Positions 51,393-59,985 of a stretch of DNA of 64,000 bases are shown piece by piece. Location: positions 1-64,000 of the forward strand of contig DATCLS010000094.1 of NCBI GenBank assembly GCA_036563805.1. The letters run 5' to 3'. This stretch comes from DATCLS01 sp036563805. Lineage in GTDB: Bacteria > Actinomycetota > Acidimicrobiia > Acidimicrobiales > VFJN01. Under the pieces are notes generated by a model. That model saw only the letters and a program-made list of their open reading frames with translations, made no database searches and was not told the origin of the DNA. Position 1 is the first letter of the stretch. Every line of letters begins with the position of its first letter. Made by a program: the position numbers and the translations under genes.

Positions 51393-51863
51393 ATGCCGAC
51401 AGACCGCCCGGCCATGGGGCGTTGGTTCGAGGACCTGACCCCGGGTCTGGTCATCGACCACGCGATCACCCGGACGATCACCGAGGCCGACAACACGCTG
51501 TTCTCGGTGATGACGATGAACCCGCAGCCTCTGCACCTGGACGAGTCGTTCGCAGCCACCACCGAGTTCGGCACCCGGCTGGTCAACAGCCTGTTCACGC
51601 TGTCGCTGCTGGTCGGCATGACCGTGTACGAGACGACGCATGGCACCACGGTGGCCAACCTCGGCTTCGAGGAGATCGCCTTCCCCGCCCCCGTGCTCCA
51701 CGGCGACACGATCCGGGCCCAGACCGAGGTCATCTCGGCCCGCCCGTCGAGCTCGCGGCCCGACCAGGGCATCGTCGTGTTCGAGCACCGGGCCTACAAG
51801 CAGGACGACACGCTCGTGGCGCGGTGCCGGCGCGCCGCCCTGATGCGCCGCCGCCCGTCGTGA
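51393..51863 (+). CDS. MaoC-family enoyl-CoA hydratase
   Basis: 156 residues from ATG 51393. Single hotdog domain with the hydratase motif MNPQPLHLDESFA (about 45), where Asp/His act in catalysis, and a C-terminal strand HGDTIRAQTEVIS. Relatives hydrate mesaconyl-CoA or itaconyl-CoA to citramalyl-CoA (Meh, Ich). The position between a class III CoA-transferase and a CitE-like lyase, with a 4-bp overlap to the latter, supports that role. Confidence 0.87.
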   Translation: MPTDRPAMGRWFEDLTPGLVIDHAITRTITEADNTLFSVMTMNPQPLHLDESFAATTEFGTRLVNSLFTLSLLVGMTVYETTHGTTVANLGFEEIAFPAPVLHGDTIRAQTEVISARPSSSRPDQGIVVFEHRAYKQDDTLVARCRRAALMRRRPS

Positions 51864-52741
51864 GCACGAGCGTGGAGAGCGGGCCCGCCCCCCGCCGGTG
51901 GCGGAGCATGCTGTTCGTGCCGGGCAACCGGCCGGAGCTGGCCGCCAAGGCCCCCCGGTCCGGGCCCGACGTCGTGGTGCTCGACCTGGAGGACGCGGTG
52001 CCGCCGGCGGCCAAGGCCGGCGCCCGCGATGCCGTGCGCGAGGCCGCGGCCGCGCTGGCCGGGGTCGTGCCCGTGTGCGTGCGGGTCAACCCGCCGGCCA
52101 CCGAGTGGTTCGCGGCCGACGCCGCCGCCCTCCCGCCCGGCCTGGCCGGCGTGGTGGTCCCCAAGCTCGACGCGGCCGACCAGCTGGCTGCGGTGGCCGA
52201 CGCCGTCGGCGGCCGGCCGGTCGTGGCCGGGATCGAGACCGTGCGGGGCGTCCTCGACGCCCGGGCGGTGCTGCGGCCGCCGGTGGCCGCCTGCTACTTC
52301 GGCGCCGAGGACTACGTCGCCGACCTGGGCGGCGTCCGCACGCCGGGCAACGCCGAGGTGGCCACCGCCCGGTCGTACGTGGCCATGGCCGCCCGCCTGG
52401 CCGGCGTGCCCGCCCTCGACATGGTGACGATCGACTTCCGCGACGCGGACCGGTTCGTCGCCGAGGCCCGGGAGGCCCGGGCGCTGGGCTACGCGGGGAA
52501 GCTGTGCATCCACCCGGCCCAGGTGGCGCTGGCCCACGAGGCGTTCCAACCGACCGCCGAGGAGCGCGCCTGGGCGCGCCGACTGCTGGCCGCGTTCGCG
52601 GCGGCCGGCGGCGAGACGATCGCCTTCGAGGGCCAGATGGTCGACGAAGTGGTGGCCGCCCGGGCCCGCGCCCTGCTGGCCGACGACGAGCCCGAGGATG
52701 AGCCCGAGGCCGAGGTCGAGGATGGCGGCCGGGACTTGTAG
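51860..52741 (+). CDS. CitE-like CoA-ester lyase
   Basis: 293 residues from GTG 51860 (GTGA overlap). HpcH/HpaI-CitE barrel: SMLFVPGNRPELAAKA, VVLDLEDAVPPAAK, the Mg ligands in AGIETVRGVLDA and YFGAEDYVADLG, and the CoA-binding GKLCIHPAQV. It splits 3-hydroxy-3-methyl-type CoA esters, for example citramalyl-CoA into acetyl-CoA and pyruvate or malyl-CoA. It ends in an acidic repeat (EPEDEPEAEVEDGG). Its TAG lies inside the shared motif at 52738. Confidence 0.88.
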   Translation: MSTSVESGPAPRRWRSMLFVPGNRPELAAKAPRSGPDVVVLDLEDAVPPAAKAGARDAVREAAAALAGVVPVCVRVNPPATEWFAADAAALPPGLAGVVVPKLDAADQLAAVADAVGGRPVVAGIETVRGVLDARAVLRPPVAACYFGAEDYVADLGGVRTPGNAEVATARSYVAMAARLAGVPALDMVTIDFRDADRFVAEAREARALGYAGKLCIHPAQVALAHEAFQPTAEERAWARRLLAAFAAAGGETIAFEGQMVDEVVAARARALLADDEPEDEPEAEVEDGGRDL

Positions 52742-52774
52742 AGCGCCGTTCTACTAAGGCAGAATACCTCGTAT
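52738..52774. promoter_or_regulatory. Shared regulatory motif, copy A
   Basis: TGTAGAGCGCCGTTCTACT followed by AAGGCAGAATACC and CGTAT. About 29 of 37 bases match the element at 62933-62969 without gaps. It contains TTCT-n8-AGAA half-sites and lies 31-67 bp before the CoA-transferase start at 52806. It suggests a second promoter inside the plus-strand operon. Confidence 0.6.
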
Positions 52775-52805
52775 ATCCACGCCGCATCCGGAGGAGGGGG
52801 ACGCG

Positions 52806-54017
52806 ATGGAGGAGGGGGCGTTCGAGGGCGTCCGGGTCGTGGAGCTGGCGCAGTGGGTGTTCGTGCCCGTGGCCGGCGCCCTGCTCGCCGACTACGGCGC
52901 CGACGTCATCCGCATCGAGCGCCCCGAGGGCGACCCCTACCGCGGCCTCGCGACCCAGGGCATCGGCACCGACTCCGGCGGCGTCAACCTGTCCATGGCC
53001 CTGGCCAACCGGGGCAAGCGGGCCATCGCGCTCGACATCCGCTCGGAGGCGGGCCGCGCCGTGCTCGACGAGCTGCTCGCCACCGCCGACGTCTTCCTCA
53101 CCAACTTCCGGCCCGGCACGCTCGACCGGCTGGGGCTGGGCGCCGCCGAGCTGACCGCCCGGTTCCCCCGGCTCGTCTACGCCCGGGGCCACGGCTACGG
53201 CGTGCGGGGCCCGGACGCCGACCTGCCCGGCTACGACTCCTCCGCGTTCTGGTCGCGGGGCGGCCTCGCCCACGTGCTCACCCCGCCCGACCGGGACCAC
53301 CCGATCGGCCAGCGGGGCGCCATGGGCGACCGCAACGGGGCCATGGCCCTGGCGTTCGGCATCGCCACCGCGCTCTTGAAGCGGGAGCGCACCGGCAAGG
53401 GCTCGATCGTCGACGTCTCGCTGCTGGCCACCGCCATGTGGACGCTGTCGTCCGACGTGCTGGCCGCCCTCAACGGCGCCCAGCCCCGGGCCCTGGCCGA
53501 CCGCACCGTCGGACCCAACCCCCTGGTCGGCTCGTACCGCACCAAGGACGGGCGCCACATCCAGCTGGTGTTCCTCGAGTCCGACCGCTACTGGCCCGCC
53601 TTCTGCCGGCTCATCGGGCGCGACGACCTGATCGCCGATCCCCGGTTCGTCGACCTGGCGGCCCGGGGCGAGAACCGGGAGGCGCTGGTCGAGATCCTCG
53701 ACCGGGAGTTCGCATCCAAGACGTTCGCCGAGTGGAAGGAGCTGCTGCGGGGCATCGACGCACCGTGGGCGCCGATCCAGGCGGTCGAGGAGCTGCTGGA
53801 CGACCCCCAGGTGGAAGCGAACGGCTACCTGGGGACGGTCGAGGTCGAGGGCGGCGTCAGCTACCGGCTGCCGGCGGTCCCGGTCCAGCTCGACGAGAAG
53901 CCGCCCGAGCTGCGGCGGGCGCCCGAGCACAGCGAGCACACCGAGGAGGTGCTGCTCGAGCTCGGCCACGACTGGGAGCGCATCGCCGAGCTCAAGGCCG
54001 CCGAGGTGATCCCGTGA
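52806..54017 (+). CDS. Class III CoA-transferase (CaiB/BaiF family)
   Basis: 403 residues from ATG 52806 (GGAGGAGGGGG upstream). VRVVELAQWVFVPVAGALLADYGADVIRIE, NRGKRAIALDIR, catalytic Asp in RGAMGDRNGAMAL (about 176) and KTFAEWKELLRGIDAPW. It differs from the CoA-transferase at 50060, so the two likely use different acids. It begins a second sub-operon with its own operator-like element and is coupled (GTGA) to the DUF35 gene. Confidence 0.88.
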   Translation: MEEGAFEGVRVVELAQWVFVPVAGALLADYGADVIRIERPEGDPYRGLATQGIGTDSGGVNLSMALANRGKRAIALDIRSEAGRAVLDELLATADVFLTNFRPGTLDRLGLGAAELTARFPRLVYARGHGYGVRGPDADLPGYDSSAFWSRGGLAHVLTPPDRDHPIGQRGAMGDRNGAMALAFGIATALLKRERTGKGSIVDVSLLATAMWTLSSDVLAALNGAQPRALADRTVGPNPLVGSYRTKDGRHIQLVFLESDRYWPAFCRLIGRDDLIADPRFVDLAARGENREALVEILDREFASKTFAEWKELLRGIDAPWAPIQAVEELLDDPQVEANGYLGTVEVEGGVSYRLPAVPVQLDEKPPELRRAPEHSEHTEEVLLELGHDWERIAELKAAEVIP

Positions 54018-54487
54018 GCGGGGCGGCCGACCGGCGCCCGGCGGGTGGGCGCACCGGCACCGCCCGGCCGGTGCCGGTCCCCGACGAGCAGGCGGCCCCC
54101 TACTGGCGGGCCGCCGCCGAGCACACGCTGGTGATCTCCCGGTGCGCCCGGTGCCGGGCCTTCACGTTGCCGCCCGACATCACCTGCCCCCGGTGCCTGA
54201 GCACCGAGCCCGACTGGACCTGGGAGCCGGTCAGCGGGCGGGGCACGGTCCGGTCGTGGACGGTGATGCGCCAGTCGTTCCTGCCCGGCCTGGCCGACGA
54301 GGTGCCGTTCGTGCTCGTCGACGTCGAGCTGGAGGAGCAGGACGACCTGCGGATGATCGGCCGCCTGCTGGACGGCCCGGACGCGCCCCTGGCGCTCGGC
54401 GTCCCCGTCCGCGTCGACTTCGAGGACCTGGAGCCGGGGGTTGCCATCCCCGCCTTCCGCCTGGCGGCCGCCGGGGGTCGGTCGTGA
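54014..54487 (+). CDS. DUF35 zinc-ribbon/OB-fold acyl-CoA-binding protein
   Basis: 157 residues from GTG 54014. Zinc ribbon CARC-n10-CPRC (about 42-58), then the OB fold with RGTVRSWTVMRQSFLPGL, VPFVLVDVELEEQDDLRMIG and GVPVRVDFED. In sterol side-chain degradation a DUF35 domain forms a complex with the thiolase-like Ltp2 to make a retro-aldolase. The next gene, overlapping by four bases, encodes just such a thiolase-like partner. Confidence 0.9.
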   Translation: MSGAADRRPAGGRTGTARPVPVPDEQAAPYWRAAAEHTLVISRCARCRAFTLPPDITCPRCLSTEPDWTWEPVSGRGTVRSWTVMRQSFLPGLADEVPFVLVDVELEEQDDLRMIGRLLDGPDAPLALGVPVRVDFEDLEPGVAIPAFRLAAAGGRS

Positions 54488-55686
54488 GCGGGCGCTTCCG
54501 GGCCTGCAACGAGGTGGCCATCGTCGGCTACGGCCACAGCGCCGTGGCCAAGCACGCCAAAGTGCCGCTCGGGGCCCTGGCCGTCGAGACCGCCCGCGCC
54601 GCCATCGCGGATGCCGGGCTGACGCCCGACCAGATCGACGGGTTCGCCACCGGGGCCCTGTTCCCCACGGCCGGCGACCACGCCGTCCGGGACGGGGTGA
54701 GCACGGTGACCGCCAACTGGCTGGCCCAGCACCTCGGCTGCCGGCCCGCCTGGGTCACCGGCTTCCAGGGCTACGGCCAGATCCCCGGCACCGTCGCCCT
54801 GGCCACCAACGCCGTGGCGAGCGGCGCCGCCGACTACGTCCTCGTGCACCGGGCGCTGCACAACCCGGCCGGGCGCTACCACGAGACCTCGGCCCGCGAG
54901 GCCCGCGGCGACGCCCAGTGGACCATGCCCCAGGGCTACTTCGGCCCGCTGGTCATGATCGCCATGGCCTACAACGAGTACCTCCAGCGCTACGGCGCCA
55001 GCCGCGAGGCCATGGCCCACGTGCTCGTCGAGGCCCGCAAGAACGGCGCCCGCATCCCCTGGTCGGTCTGGTACGAGCGGCCGCTCACCGCCGAGGAGTA
55101 CCTGGCCGCCCCGGTCATCAACGACCCGATCTGCCGCTACGACTGCGACATGCCGGTCGATGGCGTGGCCGCCTTCGTGCTCACCCGGGCCGACCGGGCC
55201 AGGGACCTGCCCCACAAGCCGGTGTACGTGTCGGGCTACGCGCTGGGCCAGCCGTCGGTGCCCCGGCTGCCGCTCCACTGGCCGCTCGACGACATCATGG
55301 GCGTCGGGTTCGAGCTGGCCGGTCGGCTGTGGGAGCACGCCGGCCTCGGCCCCGATGAGATCGACCTGCCGCAGGTGTACGACGGGTTCTCGCCGTTCGT
55401 GTGGTTCTGGCTCGAGGTGCTGGGCTACTGCCCGCCCGGCGAGGCCCACCGGTTCGTGCAGGACGGCGGGATCGACAGCGACCGGCCCGGGGCGCTCCCC
55501 GCGCTGTCGGGCGGCGGCGCCCTCGGCAACGGGCGCATGCACGGCATCCCGCAGATGCTCGAGTGCTACCTGCAGCTGGCGGGGCGGGCCGGCGACCGCC
55601 AGCGCGACGGCGTGACCACGGCGCTCGCCTGCCACTCGTCGCCGCACTTCGGCGGGGCCGTGGTCTACAGCGCCGAGCCGTTCTGA
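54484..55686 (+). CDS. Thiolase-fold (SCP2/Ltp2-like) protein lacking the nucleophilic Cys
   Basis: 400 residues from GTG 54484 (GTGA overlap). Thiolase fold: VAIVGYGHSAVAKH, AIADAGLTPDQIDGFATG, and at the nucleophile position GFQGYGQIPGTVALATNAV, where thiolases have a Cys in ACASG. The late GGGALGNGRMHGIPQML keeps the His. This pattern fits Ltp2-type aldol lyases, not true thiolases. With DUF35 it probably cleaves a 3-hydroxyacyl-CoA by retro-aldol reaction, releasing a ketone or aldehyde and a shortened acyl-CoA. Confidence 0.83.
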   Translation: MSGRFRACNEVAIVGYGHSAVAKHAKVPLGALAVETARAAIADAGLTPDQIDGFATGALFPTAGDHAVRDGVSTVTANWLAQHLGCRPAWVTGFQGYGQIPGTVALATNAVASGAADYVLVHRALHNPAGRYHETSAREARGDAQWTMPQGYFGPLVMIAMAYNEYLQRYGASREAMAHVLVEARKNGARIPWSVWYERPLTAEEYLAAPVINDPICRYDCDMPVDGVAAFVLTRADRARDLPHKPVYVSGYALGQPSVPRLPLHWPLDDIMGVGFELAGRLWEHAGLGPDEIDLPQVYDGFSPFVWFWLEVLGYCPPGEAHRFVQDGGIDSDRPGALPALSGGGALGNGRMHGIPQMLECYLQLAGRAGDRQRDGVTTALACHSSPHFGGAVVYSAEPF

Positions 55687-55708
55687 GACCGGGCCGTTCT
55701 GAGACCGG
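55677..55708 (+). repeat. 16-bp tandem duplication over a stop codon
   Basis: GCCGTTCTGAGACCGG occurs twice without a gap. The first copy encodes the last residues and TGA of the thiolase-like gene. It shifts the next ribosome-binding site downstream but leaves both frames intact. Confidence 0.8.
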
Positions 55709-55723
55709 AGGGGAAGCGGACAC

Positions 55724-57178
55724 GTGGAACAGCAGCAGACGCTCGCGGCGCGCATCGCCGCCCTGGCCGCCGAGCCGCCGGTGGCGTCGGCCGTGCGCAT
55801 CGTGCCGCTCGCGGGCGCGGAGCAGGCCTACGACTGGCCCGAGCTGCACCGGCGCTCGGGCCAGCTCGCCGCCGGCCTGGCCGAGCGCGGGGTCGGTCAG
55901 GGCGACCGGGTCGCGCTCGCGCTGCGCAACTCGATCGAGCTCGTGCTCGCCGTGCTCGCCGCCTGGAAGCTCGGGGCGGTGCCCGTGCCCGTGCGCTGGG
56001 ATCTGCCCGACTGGGAGGTCGAGCGGCTCTTCAGGGTCATCGACCCCAAGGTCGCCCTCGGCGACGGGGACCGCGGCTGGATCCGGGGCACCGAGGCGCT
56101 CGAGCCGCCCGACCTGCCCGACGTGGCGCCCCCGGTCGGGGCCGGGATCTGCAGCAGCGGCTCGACCGGCACGCCCAAGGTGATCTTGGGCGGCATGCCG
56201 GCCCGCTTCGACCCGACGCTGGGCACGCCGATGATGGAGGCGTGGTCGCCCGTGCCCCGGCCCCAGACGATCCTGGTGCCGACCGCGCTCTACCACACCA
56301 ACGGCCTGGCCACGTTCCTCAACCTCCTGGCCGGCGACCGCCTGGTGATCATGGAGAAGTTCGACGCCGCCCGGTTCGTCGACCTGGTGGAGCGGCACCG
56401 CGTCTCGACGTTCACGGCGACGCCGACGATGCTCCAGCGGATCGCCGACCTGCCCGGCGTCGACGGGCGCGACCTGTCGAGCATCGTGTGGTTCACCCAG
56501 GGCGCGGCGCCCATGCCGCCGTCGCTCGTCCACCGGTGGGCCGACCTGGTCGGCGCCGAGCGGATCCTCATGGCCTACGGGATGACCGAGGGCCTCGGGC
56601 TCACGATGATCCGGGGCGACGAGTGGATGGCGCGGCCGGGCAGCGTCGGGCGGGGCGTCCGCGGCACCGAGCTGCGCATCCTCGACGACGCGGGCCGAGA
56701 GCTGCCGCCGGGCGAGATCGGGGAGATCTACCTGCGCTCGCCCTACCCCACGGCCTCGTATCTGGGCGACGTGCCCGACCCGAAGGCGACACCCGACGGG
56801 TTCCGGACCGTCGGCGACATGGGCTACCTGGACGAAGACGGCTACCTGTACCTGATCGACCGGCGGGTGGACATGATCGTGACCGGCGGCGCCAACGTGT
56901 TCCCGGCCGAGGTCGAGACCGCGCTCATCGACCACCCGGCCATCGCGGACGTGGTGGTCATCGGGCTGAAGGACCCGGAGTGGGGCCGGCGGGTGCACGT
57001 CGTGCTCGAGCCCGCCGACCCGGCCGCGCCCCCGACGGCCGAGGAGGTCATCGCCTACGCCAAGGAGCGGCTGGCCGCCTACAAGGTGCCGAAGACGGTC
57101 GAGGTCGTCGACGCCATCCCCCGCAGCGCCGCCACCAAGGTCAACCGCCGGGCGCTGGTCGAGGCGCGCGGCGGCTGA
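55724..57178 (+). CDS. AMP-forming acyl-CoA synthetase
   Basis: 484 residues from GTG 55724. Motifs: GICSSGSTGTPKVIL (about 145), VPTALYHTNGLA, LMAYGMTEGLGLTM, DGFRTVGDMGYLDEDGYLYLIDRRVDMIVTGG and the catalytic Lys in SAATKVNRR. It is shorter than FadD3-like ligases and different in the substrate-pocket region, so it likely activates another acid. Last gene of the plus-strand operon. Confidence 0.87.
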   Translation: MEQQQTLAARIAALAAEPPVASAVRIVPLAGAEQAYDWPELHRRSGQLAAGLAERGVGQGDRVALALRNSIELVLAVLAAWKLGAVPVPVRWDLPDWEVERLFRVIDPKVALGDGDRGWIRGTEALEPPDLPDVAPPVGAGICSSGSTGTPKVILGGMPARFDPTLGTPMMEAWSPVPRPQTILVPTALYHTNGLATFLNLLAGDRLVIMEKFDAARFVDLVERHRVSTFTATPTMLQRIADLPGVDGRDLSSIVWFTQGAAPMPPSLVHRWADLVGAERILMAYGMTEGLGLTMIRGDEWMARPGSVGRGVRGTELRILDDAGRELPPGEIGEIYLRSPYPTASYLGDVPDPKATPDGFRTVGDMGYLDEDGYLYLIDRRVDMIVTGGANVFPAEVETALIDHPAIADVVVIGLKDPEWGRRVHVVLEPADPAAPPTAEEVIAYAKERLAAYKVPKTVEVVDAIPRSAATKVNRRALVEARGG

Positions 57179-57194
57179 CCCGCCCGGGGTGCCC

Positions 57195-57239
57195 GCGCCG
57201 GAGCCGTCGGGCCCGGCGCGGAGCCGTGCGGCCCGGCGC
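57195..57239. terminator. Hairpin and imperfect 20-bp tandem repeat between convergent genes
   Basis: GCGCCGG (57195-57201) pairs with CCGGCGC (57213-57219). A GGAGCCGT..CGG unit then recurs at 57220-57239 with two differences. It is the likely terminator for the acyl-CoA ligase and the convergent TetR gene. Confidence 0.5.
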
Positions 57240-57241
57240 CG

Positions 57242-57928
57242 TCAGGCGTCGGGCTGGCCGGTCTCGGGCTGGCCGGCCCGCCGCCCGCCCAGGGCGCCGA
57301 GGCAGAACGCCCAGATGTGGTCGAGGACCGCCTCCGGGTCGTCCATCTCGGAGAAGGCGTAGTGGTGGAACTCGGCCATGATCAGCCGGGTGATCAGCCA
57401 GGCGTCGCGCTCCGGGTCGGTCGGGTCGAGCTGGCCCCGGTCGCGGGCGGCCTCGATCTCGCGCTGGACGAGATCGACGATCGGCCGCGTCGCCTGCGTG
57501 ACCTCCTCGGGATAGAGCTGGTACAGCCGCCAGTGCTCGCCGGGCACCAGCTGCACGTTGGGCCCCGGCTTCTGGGCCACCGTGCGGAGCACCAGCCGGA
57601 GGTAGAGGCGCAGCCGCTCCACCGGGTCGTCGAGGTCGCGCGCCGCCTCCTCGTAGCCCCGGGCGCCCTCGGCGATCATGTCCTCGAGGACCGCCAGCAT
57701 CAGCTGGTCCTTGCCGCCGAAGCACCGGTAGAAGGTCTGGATGGCGACGCCCGCCTCCTTCACGAGCTCCTGGGTTGTGAACCGGGTGCCCTGCTCGCCG
57801 ATGAGGCGGCGGGCGGCCGCGACGATCTGCTGCGCCTGCTTGATGCTCTTGCTGCGCGACCGCTGCACGGTCGGCGACCGGTCAGCGGCCCGTTCGACCC
57901 ACGACATCCCCGGGACGGTAGCGGCCAT
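57242..57928 (-). CDS. TetR family transcriptional regulator
   Basis: 228 residues from ATG 57928; ATG 57907 is an alternative with a better upstream GGGG. The helix-turn-helix is at about 33-78 (IVAAARRLIGEQGTRFTTQELVKEAGVAIQTFYRCFGGKDQLM). The C-terminal ligand domain contains NVQLVPGEHWRLYQLYPEEV, seen in TetR proteins beside lipid catabolic genes. It is the last gene of the aldehyde dehydrogenase-P450 operon, 15 bp after the P450 stop, so it is co-expressed with its probable targets (negative feedback). Confidence 0.9.
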   Translation of the reverse strand: MAATVPGMSWVERAADRSPTVQRSRSKSIKQAQQIVAAARRLIGEQGTRFTTQELVKEAGVAIQTFYRCFGGKDQLMLAVLEDMIAEGARGYEEAARDLDDPVERLRLYLRLVLRTVAQKPGPNVQLVPGEHWRLYQLYPEEVTQATRPIVDLVQREIEAARDRGQLDPTDPERDAWLITRLIMAEFHHYAFSEMDDPEAVLDHIWAFCLGALGGRRAGQPETGQPDA

Positions 57929-57943
57929 CGCCGTCGGCAGGGA

Positions 57944-59212
57944 CTACCCTGCCCCGAACCGCACCCGGATCTCGGTGGCACCCCGCTCGTACATGCCGAT
58001 CACGCGGGGCGGCTCGGCCTCGGGATCGAGCCGGAGGTTGGGCAGCCGGTCGAGCAGGGCGTTGATGCCGACGGACATCTCGGCCCGCGCCACGTGCATG
58101 CCCAGGCACACGTGCGGCCCGCCGCCGAACCCGAGCGATGGCTTGGGTGGCCGGAACGGGTCGAACTCGTCGGGCCGCTCCCAGCGCTCGGGGTCGCGGT
58201 TGGCCGCCCCGAAGCACATGTGGAGCACCGCGCCCTTGGGCAGGTGGACGCCGTGGAACTCGACGTCCCGCGTCACGTACCGCGAGAACATCGGGTCGGT
58301 CGGCATCCACCGCATCGTCTCCTCGATGACCGGCCGCAGCTTCGTCCGGTCCTCGGTGACCTGGCGAAGCAGCTCGGGCCGCTGCAGCAGCGCCGTGAGC
58401 ACGATGCCCATCTGCTTCCAGGTGGTGCCCGAGCCGGCGGCCAGCAGGAGCAGCGCGAACGAGTAGATCTCCTCGTCCGACAGGCGGTGGGTGACACCGT
58501 CCTCGTCGGTCAGCTCGGCCTCGGTCAGCACGCTGATGAGGTCGTCTCGGGGCTCCTCACGGCGCGCCGCCACGATCGGCGCCAGCATCTCGATGATCGT
58601 GCGCACGCCGGGCCCGTACAGGTAGCGCAGCGCCTCGCGGATGTCGAGCGCCTGCTCGAGCGGAACGCCGAAGCTGCCGGTGATCGTGAGCACCGGGATG
58701 GCCGCGCAGAAGTCGACGTTCAGCTCGGCGTGGCCGTCGTCGACGAAGCCGTCGATGAGCAGGTCGACGGTCTCCTGGATCCAGTTCTCGATCCACCACT
58801 TGGCCTTGGCCGGCACGAACGACGGCTGCACCAGGCCGCGGTAGCGGCGGTGCTGCTTGCCGTTCATCGCCAGCATGCTGTTGTCGACCGACACGTCGGC
58901 GGCGGCTGGGTCGACCGCCGCCGGCGACGAAGCGAACAGCTCCTCGTTGCGGACCGCCTCGTCGCAGGCCGCGTACGAGAACGCCGAGAAGTGGGGGCGC
59001 TCGGGATGGGGCAGCCCCTGGAACATGGCCGGGCCGTCGTAGCCGGTCAGCTCGTGGACGATGCCCTCGTGGACGGGCGCCTGCGCCCGCAGCTCGTGCC
59101 AGATAGGATAGGGGTCGTCGACGTAGCCCGCGCCGGAGTGCTCGTTGAAGCTGCTGCGCAGGTCGAACAGCTGGCGGAGCCGGTCGCGGTCGAGGGCGCG
59201 TGTCGTGCTCAC
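57944..59212 (-). CDS. Cytochrome P450 with atypical I-helix
   Basis: 422 residues from GTG 59212 (GTGA overlap with the SDR). ExxR in IEETMRWMP and haem loop LGFGGGPHVCLGMHVARAE are normal. The oxygen-activation helix reads LLLAAGSGTTWKQM: the usual acid before TT (AGxD/ETT) is Gly. That occurs in some P450s with altered proton delivery. A ferredoxin lies two genes upstream in the same operon and is the expected electron donor. Confidence 0.88.
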   Translation of the reverse strand: MSTTRALDRDRLRQLFDLRSSFNEHSGAGYVDDPYPIWHELRAQAPVHEGIVHELTGYDGPAMFQGLPHPERPHFSAFSYAACDEAVRNEELFASSPAAVDPAAADVSVDNSMLAMNGKQHRRYRGLVQPSFVPAKAKWWIENWIQETVDLLIDGFVDDGHAELNVDFCAAIPVLTITGSFGVPLEQALDIREALRYLYGPGVRTIIEMLAPIVAARREEPRDDLISVLTEAELTDEDGVTHRLSDEEIYSFALLLLAAGSGTTWKQMGIVLTALLQRPELLRQVTEDRTKLRPVIEETMRWMPTDPMFSRYVTRDVEFHGVHLPKGAVLHMCFGAANRDPERWERPDEFDPFRPPKPSLGFGGGPHVCLGMHVARAEMSVGINALLDRLPNLRLDPEAEPPRVIGMYERGATEIRVRFGAG

Positions 59213-59985
59213 TTGGCGACGTAACCCCCGTCGACGGGGAGCAGCGCGCCGGTGATGTTGGCCGCCCGGTCCGAGGTGAGGAACAGGGCGGCCTCCGCGC
59301 AGTCCTCGGCCGTGATCTCCCGGCCCAGCGGGTGCATGGCGGCTACGCCCTTGACGATGTCCTCGGTGGCCTCGATGCCGACCGCGCTCATGAAGTTGGT
59401 GTGGGGCATGCCGGCCGGACAGATGGCGTTGACCCGGATGCCGAACGGCGCGCCCTCGACCGCCGCCGCCCGGGTCAGCTGGATCACGCCGCCCTTGGTC
59501 GCGCCGTAGACGGCGCCGCCCCAGCCGACCATGCCGGCGACCGACCCGGTGTTGAGGATGACGCCGCCGTCGCCCTGGGTCTTGAACCGGATGATGGCGT
59601 GCTTGCAGCCGAGGAACACGCCGCGCAGGTTGACGGCCGCCAGCCGGTCGAAGTCCTCGACCGTGTGGTCCTCGAGCTGGCGGGCCCCGGCCGGCGTGGC
59701 GATCCCGACGTTGTTGAACATCACGTCGAGCCGCCCGAAGTGGTCGACGGCGGCGGCGACCGCGGCGACGACGTCGTCCTCCTGCGTGACGTCGCACAGC
59801 TGGGGGACGGCGGTGCCGCCGGCCGCCTCGATCTGGCGGACCGTCTCCTTGGCCCAGTCGAGCTGGACGTCCGCGCACACGACGCGGGCGCCCTCCTCGG
59901 CGAACCGCAGCGCCGAGGCCCGGCCGACGCCGGACCCCGCGCCGGTGACGACGACCGACTTCTGATCGTGCGTACGTTCGCGCAC
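59209..59985 (-). CDS. Short-chain dehydrogenase/reductase
   Basis: 258 residues from GTG 59985, whose G overlaps the ferredoxin TAG (TAGTG). Cofactor loop TGAGSGVGRAS, acid in CADVQL after strand 2, NNVG, catalytic S (NTGSVAG) and YGATK. The SDR signature IRVNAICPAGMPHTNF follows. It probably oxidises the alcohol made by the neighbouring P450 to a ketone or aldehyde for the aldehyde dehydrogenase at the head of the operon. Confidence 0.9.
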   Translation of the reverse strand: MRERTHDQKSVVVTGAGSGVGRASALRFAEEGARVVCADVQLDWAKETVRQIEAAGGTAVPQLCDVTQEDDVVAAVAAAVDHFGRLDVMFNNVGIATPAGARQLEDHTVEDFDRLAAVNLRGVFLGCKHAIIRFKTQGDGGVILNTGSVAGMVGWGGAVYGATKGGVIQLTRAAAVEGAPFGIRVNAICPAGMPHTNFMSAVGIEATEDIVKGVAAMHPLGREITAEDCAEAALFLTSDRAANITGALLPVDGGYVAK

